Shown here: positions 34,210 through 45,761 of the stretch, one piece after another
Position numbering within the stretch: the first letter of the stretch is position 1
How the letters are laid out: every line of letters starts with the position of its first letter
DNA from: DASUXY01 sp036377675
GTDB taxonomy: Bacteria > Bacillota > Bacilli > Bacillales > Amphibacillaceae
DNA length: 64,000 nt
Assembly: GCA_036377675.1 (NCBI GenBank)
Contig: DASUXY010000032.1
Coordinates: 1 to 64,000 of the forward strand
Direction: 5' to 3'
Notes under the pieces: generated by a model
Database searches by the model: none
Told to the model about the DNA's origin: nothing
Seen by the model: only the letters and a program-made list of their open reading frames with translations
Position numbers and translations under genes: made by a program

Positions 34210-35325
34210 TTAAACGAGCGTTTCTTCTGGCTGTTTCCAATACTTCTCATTACCTGGGAGATCGTCAAACCAAGAAGCATCGTCCGGACAGTCAAGAACC
34301 ATAAACTTTCCATAATCTCCATCACGTGATTGGTGATATTTTAAGTATGCTTTTCCATCTTCTATCGCAAGGATTTCAATTTTTCCGGATGTATGACTCA
34401 TGCTCAAGCGCACTCGTTTTCCGAGTCCAGATGTTTTCGCTTTTGCGCCTTCTACGATGTCATATACTTCTTTTAGGGATAAAACAAAGTCACGATTACC
34501 AGCGACAGGGCGATTCACGAAAAAGTAATATGGTGTAACTCCCGCCCATGAAAGTTTATCAAGAAGTTCACCTAATACGTCTGGGTCATCGTTAATCCCT
34601 TTAATCACAGGTGTTTGATTGACGACAGTAACTCCTGCATCATGGAGGGCTTGAAACGCTTTTCGAGCTTCTTTTGTAATTTCCCGCGGATGATTAATAT
34701 GTGCCATGACATAAATACGTTTTTCTGGTGTTGAGTTTTCTTTCAGTAGCTGTAGTAATTCTTCATCTTCATAAATGCGCATTGGATTAAACGCAGGCAA
34801 TTTGGAGCCAATTCGGATAATTTTGACATGATCGATGTCACGAAGGCTCTCAATAATGGAACGTAGTCGTTTTGTACCTAGCATGAGTGGGTCTCCACCT
34901 GTTAAGAGGACGTTATTAATTTCAGGATGTTCGCGGATATATTGTAAACCCGGCTCGACATTTAAGGTGGCTTCTTTTACGTCGTTACGGAATAGTCGTT
35001 TTCTAAAGCAATAGCGGCAGTATGCACCACAAACTTGAGAAACGACGAGAAGGGCAGTTGTCGTATATTTATGTTGGCAACCTGGGACGACATAGTTCGT
35101 TTCCTCATCAGATGCATCCCATCTACCATACTCATCAAGTTCACCCTCATTCGGAATAACTAAGCGCCGAATAGGGTCATTTGGATCTTCCCAGTCTATT
35201 AAATCTAAGTAATAGTCGTTCACACGAAAAACAAACTTGTCGGTAATCTTCTTTAACTTTTCCCTTTCCTCTTCCGATATTTGTTTAATCTTATCAATCT
35301 TTGTAATGTACTTTGGTAAAGTCAA
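34210..35325 (-). CDS. KamA-family radical SAM enzyme (lysine 2,3-aminomutase-like)
   Basis: Radical SAM protein with the CxxxCxxC cluster motif at Cys99, Cys103 and Cys106 (CGAYCRYCFRKR), then LLTGGDPL and RIGSKLPAFNPMRI, all of the KamA/EpmB family. 371 residues, about 45-100 shorter than biosynthetic or catabolic lysine 2,3-aminomutases and without the usual PGGGGK PLP-lysine segment; SHTSGKIEIL near residue 310 is the nearest counterpart. No ablB acetyltransferase, efp or epmA gene is adjacent, so neither acetyl-beta-lysine nor EF-P modification is supported. Start is TTG behind AAAGGGTG. Confidence 0.78.
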   Translation of the reverse strand: MTLPKYITKIDKIKQISEEEREKLKKITDKFVFRVNDYYLDLIDWEDPNDPIRRLVIPNEGELDEYGRWDASDEETNYVVPGCQHKYTTTALLVVSQVCGAYCRYCFRKRLFRNDVKEATLNVEPGLQYIREHPEINNVLLTGGDPLMLGTKRLRSIIESLRDIDHVKIIRIGSKLPAFNPMRIYEDEELLQLLKENSTPEKRIYVMAHINHPREITKEARKAFQALHDAGVTVVNQTPVIKGINDDPDVLGELLDKLSWAGVTPYYFFVNRPVAGNRDFVLSLKEVYDIVEGAKAKTSGLGKRVRLSMSHTSGKIEILAIEDGKAYLKYHQSRDGDYGKFMVLDCPDDASWFDDLPGNEKYWKQPEETLV

Positions 35326-35504
35326 TACTAATCACCCTTTTTGTATTTTTCTTTTAATATTACTATAACATATGTTTCTACTTCGTATCGTTTTATAAGT
35401 TGACGGTCGTGTGAACGTTGTAAAAACCTTAAAAATACGTTCAGAGTCACCGTGTAAGCGCATGCTCAAAAAACGGCTGTTCTTTAGATTGGAATGAACT
35501 ATGA

Positions 35505-36524
35505 TTATGTTACCGTTTTAAAATATTTTCTAGCATTTCGGGCGACATTTTCTGGTGTTTTATAACAAAGAGGTTCACCATGCAACGCTTGGAAAAAATT
35601 AATGTCACTCGTTCCAATCTGCCCTAACGTAAGTCGCGGGATGATGCGGGCATGAACCGGTGATGTTCCGTTGCTATCGGTTAAGATCATATTAAAACTA
35701 GCAAGTCCTGCGTCATTCAAAGTGGTAAAGATCGCTTGTAAACCTTCTGAAAAATGTTGCCATTCTTTTTCGGAAATGTTTGTAATGGATGGGCTATCTC
35801 GAAAAATAGCTACATAATCGTGATGGCTTTTAGGGGCAAATGTGTGTATCCAGGCTACACGCCCACGTTCACCAATCCAACGTTCTCCATTTTTTTCAGC
35901 TGTATATAATACGTTAAAATAATCGTCTCCATGATGCTCTTGAAAAGATTTCAGTTTTCTTCGCAACGTATTTTGATAGTTTGTTGATGATTCGGATATA
36001 ACGACATGGAAGTGCGGATGAATAATACTTCCCCCAGAGTAGGGGAGGTAGTTCCAATTGATCGAAGTAGATAACCGTTGATTGGAATCGTGCGTTAATG
36101 TACGGCGAATAAACGTTTGACAAGCTATAAAAGCATCGGTCAACATCGGGGTTGTAAATTCATGTAACCGGACATAATGTTGATCGGAGAGGACTGTTAC
36201 TCCGTTGTATTTACTATACGGAAATAAGTTTGGAAAAACAGTTGCTTCTCCGACCGTTATTTGTCCTTCATCAATGATTTCTTTCGAAAATAGAGGTGTA
36301 AGCTGATCGATATTTTCAGGACAAAACGGGCAGTTTTTACCATCGGTTTGCTCAGCGATTCTCGTGTAGTCTGGAACGACAAATTGTATTCCAGGATCTT
36401 CAACGAGACGGGATGATTCCCCTGTCAGTGGATCAAAGCGAACTTCCGTTTTTCGCTTAATAATCTGTCCTTTTCGGTCATAAAATGAAAACCATTCTTC
36501 TTTTTTTTGAAATAGAGATTCCAT
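35505..36524 (-). CDS. GalT-like HIT-superfamily nucleotidyltransferase/hydrolase
   Basis: 339 residues. A zinc-type CPFC pair (Cys65, Cys68) and the HIT motif HPHFH (His169, His171, His173) follow the layout of galactose-1-phosphate uridylyltransferase; VFPNLFPYSKYNGV and the RDP-like DPLTG near the start agree. No gal genes are beside it, so it may act on another nucleotide sugar or be an ADP-sulfurylase/phosphorylase-type relative. Start ATG at 36524 behind GAGGGGG. Confidence 0.7.
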   Translation of the reverse strand: MESLFQKKEEWFSFYDRKGQIIKRKTEVRFDPLTGESSRLVEDPGIQFVVPDYTRIAEQTDGKNCPFCPENIDQLTPLFSKEIIDEGQITVGEATVFPNLFPYSKYNGVTVLSDQHYVRLHEFTTPMLTDAFIACQTFIRRTLTHDSNQRLSTSINWNYLPYSGGSIIHPHFHVVISESSTNYQNTLRRKLKSFQEHHGDDYFNVLYTAEKNGERWIGERGRVAWIHTFAPKSHHDYVAIFRDSPSITNISEKEWQHFSEGLQAIFTTLNDAGLASFNMILTDSNGTSPVHARIIPRLTLGQIGTSDINFFQALHGEPLCYKTPENVARNARKYFKTVT

Positions 36525-36645
36525 GAATATCCCCCTCAATCATCCTATTTGGTTCTATTATGAACATAATTATCGGAATATAGCAAATGTTTAGTGAGGG
36601 AGGATGAAAAATGAAAAAGCAATCGGTTTTTTTGTACGAATGATA

Positions 36646-37479
36646 TTAACCAAATCGACCAGAAATATAATCAATTGTCCGCACGTCTTTAGGATTGGAA
36701 AACACGACTTCCGTTTCATCGTATTCAACGACTTCACCGTTTAAAAAGAAAGCCGTCCGGTCCGAAATTCGTTGGGCTTGTTGCATATTGTGTGTCACGG
36801 CAATAATCGTATAATCTTTTTTTAGCTGTTGAATTAATTCTTCTACTTTTCGAGTCGATTTAGGATCGAGTGCCGAGGTCGGTTCATCCATTAAAATGAC
36901 ATTCGGTTCAACGGCTAAACAACGCGCGATACATAACCGTTGTTGTTGTCCACCAGAAAGTTGGTAAGCATTTTCATCGAGACGGTCTTTCACTTCATTC
37001 CATATATAAGCTCTCTTCAGACTTTTTTCGACAATTTCATCGAGAATTTTTTTGTTGCGAATACCGTGAATTTTAGGACCATAGGCTACATTTTCATAAA
37101 TGGATTTCGGGAAAGGGTTTGCTTTTTGAAAGACCATTCCGACTTGGGTCCGCAACTCTTCGGCACGTAAAGTGTCATCAAGAATATTTTGCCCTTTATA
37201 GCGAATCACTCCTGATGTTTTGACGTCACCTGTAAGTTCGACCATGCGATTTAACGTTTTTAAAAAGGTAGACTTACCACATCCTGAAGGTCCGATAATA
37301 GCCGTTACTTCATATTCATAAATGGATAAATTCATTTCTTTTAAAGCGTGAACGTCGCCGTACCATAGATTTAAGTTTTGAGCATCATAAATGATGTTAC
37401 CTACGTGCGTAGGGGTTTTCACCACCTCGAGCTGTGCAGATGGCTGTTTAAATTCTGGAAGGACCGATAAATGTCCCAT
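36646..37479 (-). CDS. pstB: Phosphate ABC transporter ATP-binding protein
   Basis: Last gene of the pst operon. Walker [35 protein letters not shown] (Q-loop region typical of PstB), [16 protein letters not shown] and [13 protein letters not shown]. 277 residues from the ATG at 37479, which is 8 nt behind GGAGGAG. Only one pstB copy is present here, whereas B. subtilis has pstBA and pstBB. Confidence 0.93.
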   Translation of the reverse strand: MGHLSVLPEFKQPSAQLEVVKTPTHVGNIIYDAQNLNLWYGDVHALKEMNLSIYEYEVTAIIGPSGCGKSTFLKTLNRMVELTGDVKTSGVIRYKGQNILDDTLRAEELRTQVGMVFQKANPFPKSIYENVAYGPKIHGIRNKKILDEIVEKSLKRAYIWNEVKDRLDENAYQLSGGQQQRLCIARCLAVEPNVILMDEPTSALDPKSTRKVEELIQQLKKDYTIIAVTHNMQQAQRISDRTAFFLNGEVVEYDETEVVFSNPKDVRTIDYISGRFG

Positions 37480-37512
37480 AACAATCACTCCTCCATTTTT
37501 TTAGGTTGAAAC

Positions 37513-38403
37513 TTAATACCGTTTTTGAAACTTGTTTCGTATAATGATCGCCGTTGCATTTAATAGTAAGAGAATCGTAAGTAAGACGATAATCGTAGCT
37601 GCGGCTAAGTTCGCATATTGTTCAACAAGTGACGAATCAAGTGTCCAATAATAAATTTGCATCGGCAGGACCGTAAATGTATCAAAAATACTTTGCGGAA
37701 AAGGGATCAGTAATGCCGGGATGCCAATGACGACGAGTGGGGCGGTTTCGCCAATGGCTCGCGACAAGGACAAAATGGCTCCCGTTAAAATACCGGGTAG
37801 GGCCGCTGGAAGAATAACTCGGCGAATTGTTTGCCATTTCGTTGCTCCCATACCGTAGGAAGCTTCACTCCAGTGGTAAGGAACAGAGCGGATCGCTTCT
37901 TGACTAGCTACGATTACGATGGGGAGTATTAAGAGCGACATCGTCAGTCCCCCAGCTAAAACGACGTTACCTAACCCTAAGGCTCTACTAAAGACAGTCA
38001 TACCTAAAATTCCGTAGATAATCGAGGGCACACCCGCTAAATTTGCTATGTTCGTTTCAATGAAGCGCTGAAGACGCCCTTTTTTTGCGTAACATTCTAA
38101 ATAGAGAGCTGTACCGATGCCTAACATCATCGTCAACGGAGTGACAACAATCATTAACCAAACCGTCCCGAGAATCGCCCCCATAATGCCTGTTTTTTCA
38201 AAATCAGTGGACAGCTTACCCGTTAAAAAATTGATGTTCAGCCAACCGATTCCATCTGCTATGACACGGTAAATGAGAATGAACAGGACGATGAGACCGA
38301 ATAAAGTTGCGAGTAAAAACATATTTTTAGCTATCGTATTTAAGATCATTCGCTGATGAAGTCGCTGTTTTCGGTGCATCGCTTCTGCCTGAGGGAACTT
38401 CAT
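37513..38403 (-). CDS. pstA: Phosphate ABC transporter permease PstA
   Basis: 296 residues with six helices; the family pattern NFLTG, GIMGAILGTVWLM, YLECYAKKG, NIANLAGVPSIIYGILGM and the EAA loop EASYGMGATKWQTIRRVILP are visible. Lies 1 nt from pstC, with which it forms the channel for inorganic phosphate. Confidence 0.92.
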   Translation of the reverse strand: MKFPQAEAMHRKQRLHQRMILNTIAKNMFLLATLFGLIVLFILIYRVIADGIGWLNINFLTGKLSTDFEKTGIMGAILGTVWLMIVVTPLTMMLGIGTALYLECYAKKGRLQRFIETNIANLAGVPSIIYGILGMTVFSRALGLGNVVLAGGLTMSLLILPIVIVASQEAIRSVPYHWSEASYGMGATKWQTIRRVILPAALPGILTGAILSLSRAIGETAPLVVIGIPALLIPFPQSIFDTFTVLPMQIYYWTLDSSLVEQYANLAAATIIVLLTILLLLNATAIIIRNKFQKRY

Positions 38404-38404
38404 G

Positions 38405-39361
38405 TTAGTATCCCTCCTTGAATTTTAGGGAAATATATTTCGCAATCATGTTCATCACAAAAGTGAATACAAACAGTGTCATTCCAACGGCATATAAACT
38501 ATAATAGATGATTGATCCCGCTGGGGCATCTCCACCGGTTACTTCAACGATATAGGAAGTCATCGTTTGCATCGATTGGGTGACATCGAATGTAAAGTTT
38601 TTTGAACTTCCACTAGCAATCGTCACGATCATTGTTTCGCCAATCGCTCGGGAAATCCCAAGAACGAAAGAAGCGATGATGCCTGATAAAGAAGCTGGAA
38701 TGACGATGTGCCTAATCATTTCAATTTTTGTCGCTCCTAAAGCTAACGCTCCTTCTCGAAGAGCATTTGGCACGGAATTCATAGCGTCTTCTGACAATGA
38801 AGCAATCATCGGGATGATCATCACTCCCATGACAATTCCCGGACTAAGGATGTTCGTCGCTTCAAGGCCGGAGATGAAATGACTTAACAAAGGCGTTACA
38901 AATGTAAGCGCAAAGAAACCATAAACAATCGTCGGTATTCCAGCTAATAATTCCATAAGCGGCTTGACAACTTTTCGTAGACGACGGGGTGCAAATTCAC
39001 TCAAATAAACAGCTGACATAAGCCCAATCGGTACAGCAATGAACATCGCGATAATGGTTGATATGAGCGTTCCAGCGATTAAAGGTAACACGCCAAATTG
39101 TGGTTGTTGACTTAATGGTTTTAAGATTGTTCCAGTAAAAAATTCACTCATCGGGACCCGCTTAAAAAATTCAATTGCTTCTGTAAGTAACGTAAAAATA
39201 ATCCCAATCGTCGTTAGGACGGATAGAAATGCAAACATGAATAAAACAATAGGGATACACTTTTCAAACTTATTACGTATGCTGTTCGTATATCTTTGTT
39301 CGTGAATGATGTTGCGAATGTTATGTCTGTCAGTTGTTATTCCAACGTTGTTTGCTTTCAT
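38405..39361 (-). CDS. pstC: Phosphate ABC transporter permease PstC
   Basis: 318 residues. IPIVLFMFAFLSVLTTIGIIFTL near the start, GVLPLIAGTLISTIIAMFIAVPIGLMSAVYLSE-type helices (parts), ELLAGIPTIVYGFFAL and the EAA-type loop EGALALGATKIEMIRHIVIP identify PstC. It follows pstS after a hairpin and is translationally close to pstA. Confidence 0.92.
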   Translation of the reverse strand: MKANNVGITTDRHNIRNIIHEQRYTNSIRNKFEKCIPIVLFMFAFLSVLTTIGIIFTLLTEAIEFFKRVPMSEFFTGTILKPLSQQPQFGVLPLIAGTLISTIIAMFIAVPIGLMSAVYLSEFAPRRLRKVVKPLMELLAGIPTIVYGFFALTFVTPLLSHFISGLEATNILSPGIVMGVMIIPMIASLSEDAMNSVPNALREGALALGATKIEMIRHIVIPASLSGIIASFVLGISRAIGETMIVTIASGSSKNFTFDVTQSMQTMTSYIVEVTGGDAPAGSIIYYSLYAVGMTLFVFTFVMNMIAKYISLKFKEGY

Positions 39362-39400
39362 TACAAGAAGCCTCCTTGACTCAAGGTTTTTACATCAAAG

Positions 39401-39422
39401 AAGGGGCAAAGAAAGCCCCTCT
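39401..39422 (-). terminator. Intercistronic hairpin between pstS and pstC
   Basis: On the minus strand GAGGGGC and GCCCCTT enclose a 7-nt loop without a following T-run. Such a hairpin would stabilise the pstS end or reduce read-through so that the binding protein is made in excess of the permease. Confidence 0.55.
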
Positions 39423-39469
39423 AGAAATGGTTATTCGATTCGGAAAAATAAAAGGTCATGTATAAAAAA

Positions 39470-40429
39470 TTATAAGCCTTCAAGAAAGTCAATGTTTTCT
39501 TGTACTTCCTCTTCAGGAATAGGGGCAAATCCAGTTTCACCAGCGAAGTCGTTCATGTTATTCAGAACGAAGAGAGCATAATCGAGAACTTGTCGCTTTT
39601 CTTTCGCATGGTTAACATTTAAATAAGTGAAGACAGGACGAGTGAATTCTCTATACTCACCATCTTCTGCAATCGTGTCAAGGGATGGTTCAACCGGTCC
39701 ATCACCGAAATCAACGTGAACGGCTTGTAAATCATCTTGATTACTGACATAATAACCGAAGCCGAAAAAGGCAATTCCATTTTTGTCATTGGAAACTAAG
39801 TTGACAAGTGTTGAATATTCTTGCTGTAAATCGACATCTTCTTTTAAATCTTGTTCTTCAAGAATGTTTTCATAAAAAAATTCATAAGTCCCGTGATTTT
39901 CGTTCGGCCCATACGTATGAATTTCTTCATCTGGCCAACTGGCGTCAATATCAGACCATTTCTCAATGTCACCATCCGCTAGGAAGATCTTCTTTAAGTC
40001 TTCTGCAGTCATTTCTGTAGCCCAATTATTATCTTTGTGGATGACGAATGTTAAACCGTCCAAGGCTACTTTAAGCTCTTTCACTTCAATACCAAGTTCA
40101 TCAGCTTTTTCTTGTTCTTCATCTTTAATTTGGCGAGAAGCGTCGTTGAAGTCTGTTCCATCTTCGATGAGGAACTTTTCAAATCCTGCACTTGTACCTG
40201 CACGACTAACTTCAACAGAAACATTTTCTTCTTCGCTCGTCATATATTCTTCAGCTAATGCTGACATAAGTGGGTATACTGTTCCTGATCCATCAATGAC
40301 GACACTTCCTTCAAGTTCTCCTTTGTCTTTACTTTGCTCATCATTGTTTGCATTTGCTCCCCCACAAGCAGTCATAACGACAATAAGAGCGGTGAATACT
40401 AGGTACATGGCAACCGTCTTTACTTTCAT
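39470..40429 (-). CDS. pstS: Phosphate-binding lipoprotein
   Basis: 319 residues with signal peptide and lipobox VMTAC (Cys22). The phosphate-binding loop patterns VIDGSGTVYPLMSALAEEY and EVSRAGTSAGFEKF, then NDASRQIKDEEQEKA, are those of the PstS/SphX group. First gene of pstS-C-A-B and preceded by a Pho box. Confidence 0.93.
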   Translation of the reverse strand: MKVKTVAMYLVFTALIVVMTACGGANANNDEQSKDKGELEGSVVIDGSGTVYPLMSALAEEYMTSEEENVSVEVSRAGTSAGFEKFLIEDGTDFNDASRQIKDEEQEKADELGIEVKELKVALDGLTFVIHKDNNWATEMTAEDLKKIFLADGDIEKWSDIDASWPDEEIHTYGPNENHGTYEFFYENILEEQDLKEDVDLQQEYSTLVNLVSNDKNGIAFFGFGYYVSNQDDLQAVHVDFGDGPVEPSLDTIAEDGEYREFTRPVFTYLNVNHAKEKRQVLDYALFVLNNMNDFAGETGFAPIPEEEVQENIDFLEGL

Positions 40430-40494
40430 TGTTGATCCTCCCCTTTTTAATAGACAAAATGATGAAGACTGAAAGGATTTCCCCTTTCACTTCA

Positions 40495-40548
40495 ATTATA
40501 AAATGCAAATATTAAACGAATGTGAGTTTAATGTAAATGTTATGTAAA
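40495..40548 (-). promoter_or_regulatory. Pho box and promoter of the pst operon
   Basis: On the minus strand four TT(A/T)ACA-like hexamers repeat every 11 bp: TTTACA (40548-40543), TTTACA (40537-40532), CTCACA (40526-40521), TTAATA (40515-40510), followed 9 nt later by TATAAT (40500-40495). This is the classical PhoP~P activation layout of Bacillus. Confidence 0.8.
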
Positions 40549-40641
40549 GTTGCCGAAGAAATGGAGGGAGAAGAATGATAGTGGTGCACGAATTGGTTTT
40601 TTTCCATTCATCCGATGCAAAGTTAACATATTTGAGGCGGA

Positions 40642-40671
40642 TTGACATTTTTTAAAAAAATTACGTATAAT
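40642..40671 (+). promoter_or_regulatory. Promoter of queF
   Basis: TTGACA (40642-40647), 18-nt spacer, TATAAT (40666-40671). Initiation near 40678 lies just before the preQ1 aptamer. Confidence 0.75.
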
Positions 40672-40694
40672 AGGTTCACAACAGAACAGGTGAT

Positions 40695-40735
40695 GAAGGA
40701 GGTTCTTAGCCAAACCCTCTTAAAAAAACTAAGGA
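40695..40735 (+). ncRNA. PreQ1-I riboswitch
   Basis: GAGGTTCTTAGC, AAACCCTCTT, an A-rich tail and CTAAGG form the class I preQ1 aptamer: GAGG pairs with CCTC, and the A-tail docks into the stem. It stands between promoter and queF, a preQ1 biosynthesis gene. Confidence 0.9.
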
Positions 40736-40758
40736 TAACTAAAACATTGGACGTCGTT

Positions 40759-40791
40759 ACCATGTGCCTTAGATGGTACATGGTTTTATTT
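40759..40791 (+). terminator. PreQ1 expression-platform terminator
   Basis: ACCATGTGCC / GGTACATGGT stem followed by TTTTATTT. The loop-side CCTTAG (40767-40772) is complementary to CTAAGG (40729-40734) at the end of the aptamer, giving a visible antiterminator pairing that ligand binding would disrupt. Confidence 0.8.
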
Positions 40792-40876
40792 ATGACTTAT
40801 CTATTGAAGTTGGAGGGCTCTCTTAACTACTGTTATGACATAAAGATGATCGAGTTTGTACAAAGGAGGAAATAAA

Positions 40877-41365
40877 ATGTCAGAGAAAGATTTATCAAAC
40901 TTAACTTTATTAGGCAATCAAGAAACGACTTATGACTGTACATATAATCCAGATATTTTAGAAGTTTTTCAGAATGATCACTATGAAAAAGATTATTTTG
41001 TAAAATTTAATTGTCCAGAATTTACTACACTTTGTCCGATGACTGGGCAACCTGATTTTGCAACAATTTACATTAGTTATATACCAGATCGAAAAATGGT
41101 AGAAAGTAAATCGTTAAAATTGTATTTATTTAGTTACCGAAATCATGGTGGTTTTCATGAAGATAGTGTGAACACAATTATGGATGATTTAATCGATGTG
41201 ATGGAACCTCGTTATATTGAAGTGTGGGGAAAGTTCACTCCACGTGGAGGAATATCGATCGATCCGTATTGTAATTATGGAAAGCAAGGCACGAAGTACG
41301 AAAAAATGGCAGCGCATCGAATGATGAATCACGATATGTATCCAGAAAAAATCGATAATCGATAA
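40877..41365 (+). CDS. queF: NADPH-dependent 7-cyano-7-deazaguanine reductase (unimodular QueF)
   Basis: Reduces preQ0 to preQ1 in queuosine synthesis. 162 residues. Catalytic Cys53 ([11 protein letters not shown]) forms the thioimide, Asp60 assists, and the QueF motif ESKSLKLY with the following [11 protein letters not shown] binds substrate and NADPH. ATG at 40877 is behind AAAGGAGG. No queC, queD or queE follow, so the riboswitch here controls the terminal step alone. Confidence 0.95.
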   Translation: MSEKDLSNLTLLGNQETTYDCTYNPDILEVFQNDHYEKDYFVKFNCPEFTTLCPMTGQPDFATIYISYIPDRKMVESKSLKLYLFSYRNHGGFHEDSVNTIMDDLIDVMEPRYIEVWGKFTPRGGISIDPYCNYGKQGTKYEKMAAHRMMNHDMYPEKIDNR

Positions 41366-41413
41366 TCGTTAATTACGCTCACTCATGATTGTTCTCTGTT
41401 TTAAGTCATTGAA

Positions 41414-41447
41414 AAAGTGCTCTCCACTGATGGAGGCGCTTTTTTTG
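41414..41447 (+). terminator. Terminator after queF
   Basis: AAAGTGCTCTCCA and TGGAGGCGCTTT form a stem with a 4-nt loop followed by a T-run. Confidence 0.8.
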
Positions 41448-43187
<1,740 letters not shown>

Positions 43188-43332
43188 GGGGTTGTTTCGC
43201 TAGACTCGACTGCCAGTTTTTTAACAATGCCGATCATATTTATTATTATCACAAACCGCTTAGCAATATTGAGATAGAGAGCAAACATTAGAAGGAAATG
43301 GGTTGCCCTGTTAATGACGAGGAGGAATTCAC

Positions 43333-44277
43333 ATGGTTACCATTCAATCGATTTATGACGCACGTGAGACAATTGTCAACACGATTCATAAGACACCTCT
43401 TTTCGAATCTCATCAACTTACATCTTTATGTCGAAATCATTTGTTATTAAAGGGAGAACATGTCCAAAAGACAGGCTCATTTAAAATAAGAGGGGCGATG
43501 AATAAAGTTATCGTAGCGGTAAATGATGGTGCTACCTATGTAACGACAGCTTCCTCAGGAAATCACGGACAAGCGGTTGCTTATGTTGCGGGTAAACTGA
43601 ACGTTCCTGCGACAATTGTTGTTCCAGAAAATGCAAACGATTCCAAGGTCGAGGCTATTAAAGCTTACGGTGGAACGGTTGAGGTGTGTGGGACAACTTC
43701 AGAAGAACGTCTCCCATATGCGATGGACCTCGCCAAACGAAGAAACGGTATGTATATTCCGCCTTACGATGACCCACTCATTATCGCAGGACAAGGGACA
43801 ATTGGACTAGAAATTTTAGAACAAACCGATGATGTCGACGCTGTCGTTGTTCCGATTGGTGGTGGCGGATTAATTGCTGGGATATTAACCGCTATTAAAG
43901 AAACGAAACCGTCTGTTCGCGTCATTGGGGTGGAACCTGAACGTGCAAAGGATACTTATTTATCATTGAAAAGAGGTCAGTTGACATCAGTGTCGACAAC
44001 AGAAACGATCGCCGATGGACTTCGCACGAGTCGCCCCGGTATGCTAACATTTCCGATCGTTCAAAAGTATATCGATGACATTGTACTCGTCAGTGAAGAA
44101 CAAATTCGAAAAGCGTTATTCATCGTGTATGAGCGGACGAAACAAATTATTGAACCATCGAGTGCAGTAACTGTAGCCGCAGTTATGTTTGATCAGTTGG
44201 CCGTTCAAAATGAAAAAATAGTTTGTGTTCTTTCAGGAGGAAATGTAGATATAAAAAACATAAGCTCTATTTTTTAA
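43333..44277 (+). CDS. PLP-dependent threonine/serine dehydratase-like protein
   Basis: 314 residues of fold type II. The PLP lysine is in GSFKIRGAMNK, phosphate-binding loop GGGGLIAG, asparagine loop SSGNHGQAVAY, and the end SGGNVDI. There is no C-terminal ACT regulatory domain, so it is of the catabolic/serine racemase-like group (also that of EutB, a hydroxyectoine-utilisation dehydratase). Substrate cannot be fixed. ATG behind GAGGAGG. Confidence 0.82.
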   Translation: MVTIQSIYDARETIVNTIHKTPLFESHQLTSLCRNHLLLKGEHVQKTGSFKIRGAMNKVIVAVNDGATYVTTASSGNHGQAVAYVAGKLNVPATIVVPENANDSKVEAIKAYGGTVEVCGTTSEERLPYAMDLAKRRNGMYIPPYDDPLIIAGQGTIGLEILEQTDDVDAVVVPIGGGGLIAGILTAIKETKPSVRVIGVEPERAKDTYLSLKRGQLTSVSTTETIADGLRTSRPGMLTFPIVQKYIDDIVLVSEEQIRKALFIVYERTKQIIEPSSAVTVAAVMFDQLAVQNEKIVCVLSGGNVDIKNISSIF

Positions 44278-44371
44278 GATCATCAACGCCGAATTGGAGA
44301 AGGAACATATGTTGGATGAGTTTTGTGATCCTTAATAGAACGCAATCAATTTAAACAGATATTTAGAATGG

Positions 44372-45697
44372 ATGATAGCATTGAAGGACTTATTGAAAAC
44401 AACGAATTGGCTTTTAGGTGTGCAGTGGCTCTTTTTTATATTTACAAATATTGTCGTTATTCCGATTACGATTGGAGAAGCTTTTCAATTATCAGCTGAG
44501 AAAACAGTTATGTTATTACAGTTGTCTTTCGTTTTAACCGGGCTTGCATGTATTATTCAAGCGGTATTTGGTCATCAGCGAGCGATTGTTGAAGGACAGT
44601 CTGGATTGTGGTGGGGTGTAATATTATCGCTCGCTTATATGGCACCGGCCCAAGGTATTTCGTTAGTAGAATTGGGAGGAAGTTTATCTGTTGGTATTAT
44701 TATTACAGGTATGTTGTCGGTCCTTATCGGAGTGACAGGTATGGGGGCGATGATTTCCAAATGGTTTAATGCAAATGTTATGGGCGTATTTATGTTTTTA
44801 TTAGCTGTGCAATTAGTCAGTAATTTTCTAAAAGGGATGCTCGGAATTCCTTTTAGTCATCAAACCGAGCCCGTTCAGATCGACGTCCCCGTTACATTGC
44901 TATCGATTTTCATCGCTTTACTCGTCATTTTTATAAACATTCGGGCATCCTTTCACGTACGAAAATATAGTTTACTCATCGGGATTGTCGTCGGTTGGCT
45001 TTTATATGCCTTCTTTTTTAAACAGGATGCGTTCATTGGAGAAATGTCCTCTTTTTCAATGGAACTCTTTCCGTTAGGACCTCCAGCTTGGAATATAGGC
45101 ATCATTGTAACGACCGTCATTGCAGGACTTTTAAATACCGCAAACACTTTTGGGGCGTTAAAAGGGACAGACTCGATGTATAAAAGGGAAACAACGAAGG
45201 CTCATTATCGCTCTTCATTTACGATTACAGGAATGACGAATGTGGCATCGGGTCTATTTGGACTTGTTCCCACTGCACCTTATGTATCTTCGATTGGTTT
45301 TCTCGGCCAAATGGGGGTGACGAGAAGACTCCCATTTATATTAGGAAGTTTTATGTTTATCGTGATGGGAATCATTCCGGCTATCGGCCGTTTTTTCTCA
45401 ACACTTCCACTTAGTGTCGGGAGTGCTGTCTTATTCGTAGCTTATTTACAATTGTTTTTATCATCGTGGAACTTTTTTAATGAAATGACGTTTAACTCTT
45501 ACACGGTTTATCGAACAGCTCTACCATTATTCGTAGGGATTATTATCATGACGATGCCAGCTGCTTATTTTTCTTCTATACCTCCTATTATTCGTCCACT
45601 CGTAAGCAATGGCATGCTTGTCGGAATCACTTTGGCGCTCATCATGGAAAGTGTGTTCCCGTGGGATCGCTTTACAGCGTCGAAGAAATCAGCTTAA
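44372..45697 (+). CDS. NCS2-family nucleobase permease (YwdJ-like)
   Basis: 441 residues, about 12-14 helices in the NCS2 arrangement, with the substrate region LNTANTFGALKGTD and the preceding GPPAWN. Related to purine/uracil permeases, most like B. subtilis YwdJ; substrate unknown. The ATG at 44372 lacks a strong ribosome site, and a TTG at 44381 is an alternative. It follows the dehydratase gene by 94 nt. Confidence 0.75.
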   Translation: MIALKDLLKTTNWLLGVQWLFFIFTNIVVIPITIGEAFQLSAEKTVMLLQLSFVLTGLACIIQAVFGHQRAIVEGQSGLWWGVILSLAYMAPAQGISLVELGGSLSVGIIITGMLSVLIGVTGMGAMISKWFNANVMGVFMFLLAVQLVSNFLKGMLGIPFSHQTEPVQIDVPVTLLSIFIALLVIFINIRASFHVRKYSLLIGIVVGWLLYAFFFKQDAFIGEMSSFSMELFPLGPPAWNIGIIVTTVIAGLLNTANTFGALKGTDSMYKRETTKAHYRSSFTITGMTNVASGLFGLVPTAPYVSSIGFLGQMGVTRRLPFILGSFMFIVMGIIPAIGRFFSTLPLSVGSAVLFVAYLQLFLSSWNFFNEMTFNSYTVYRTALPLFVGIIIMTMPAAYFSSIPPIIRPLVSNGMLVGITLALIMESVFPWDRFTASKKSA

Positions 45698-45761
45698 TCG
45701 CTTTATAATGAGTAAAAACGTGTTCAAGTTCAAGCAATCGGATAAATTTTTGTAAGGGAGG

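Noticed and set aside
40642..40875. Open frame across the queF leader
   Set aside because: It runs through the promoter, preQ1 aptamer and terminator, which explain the sequence.
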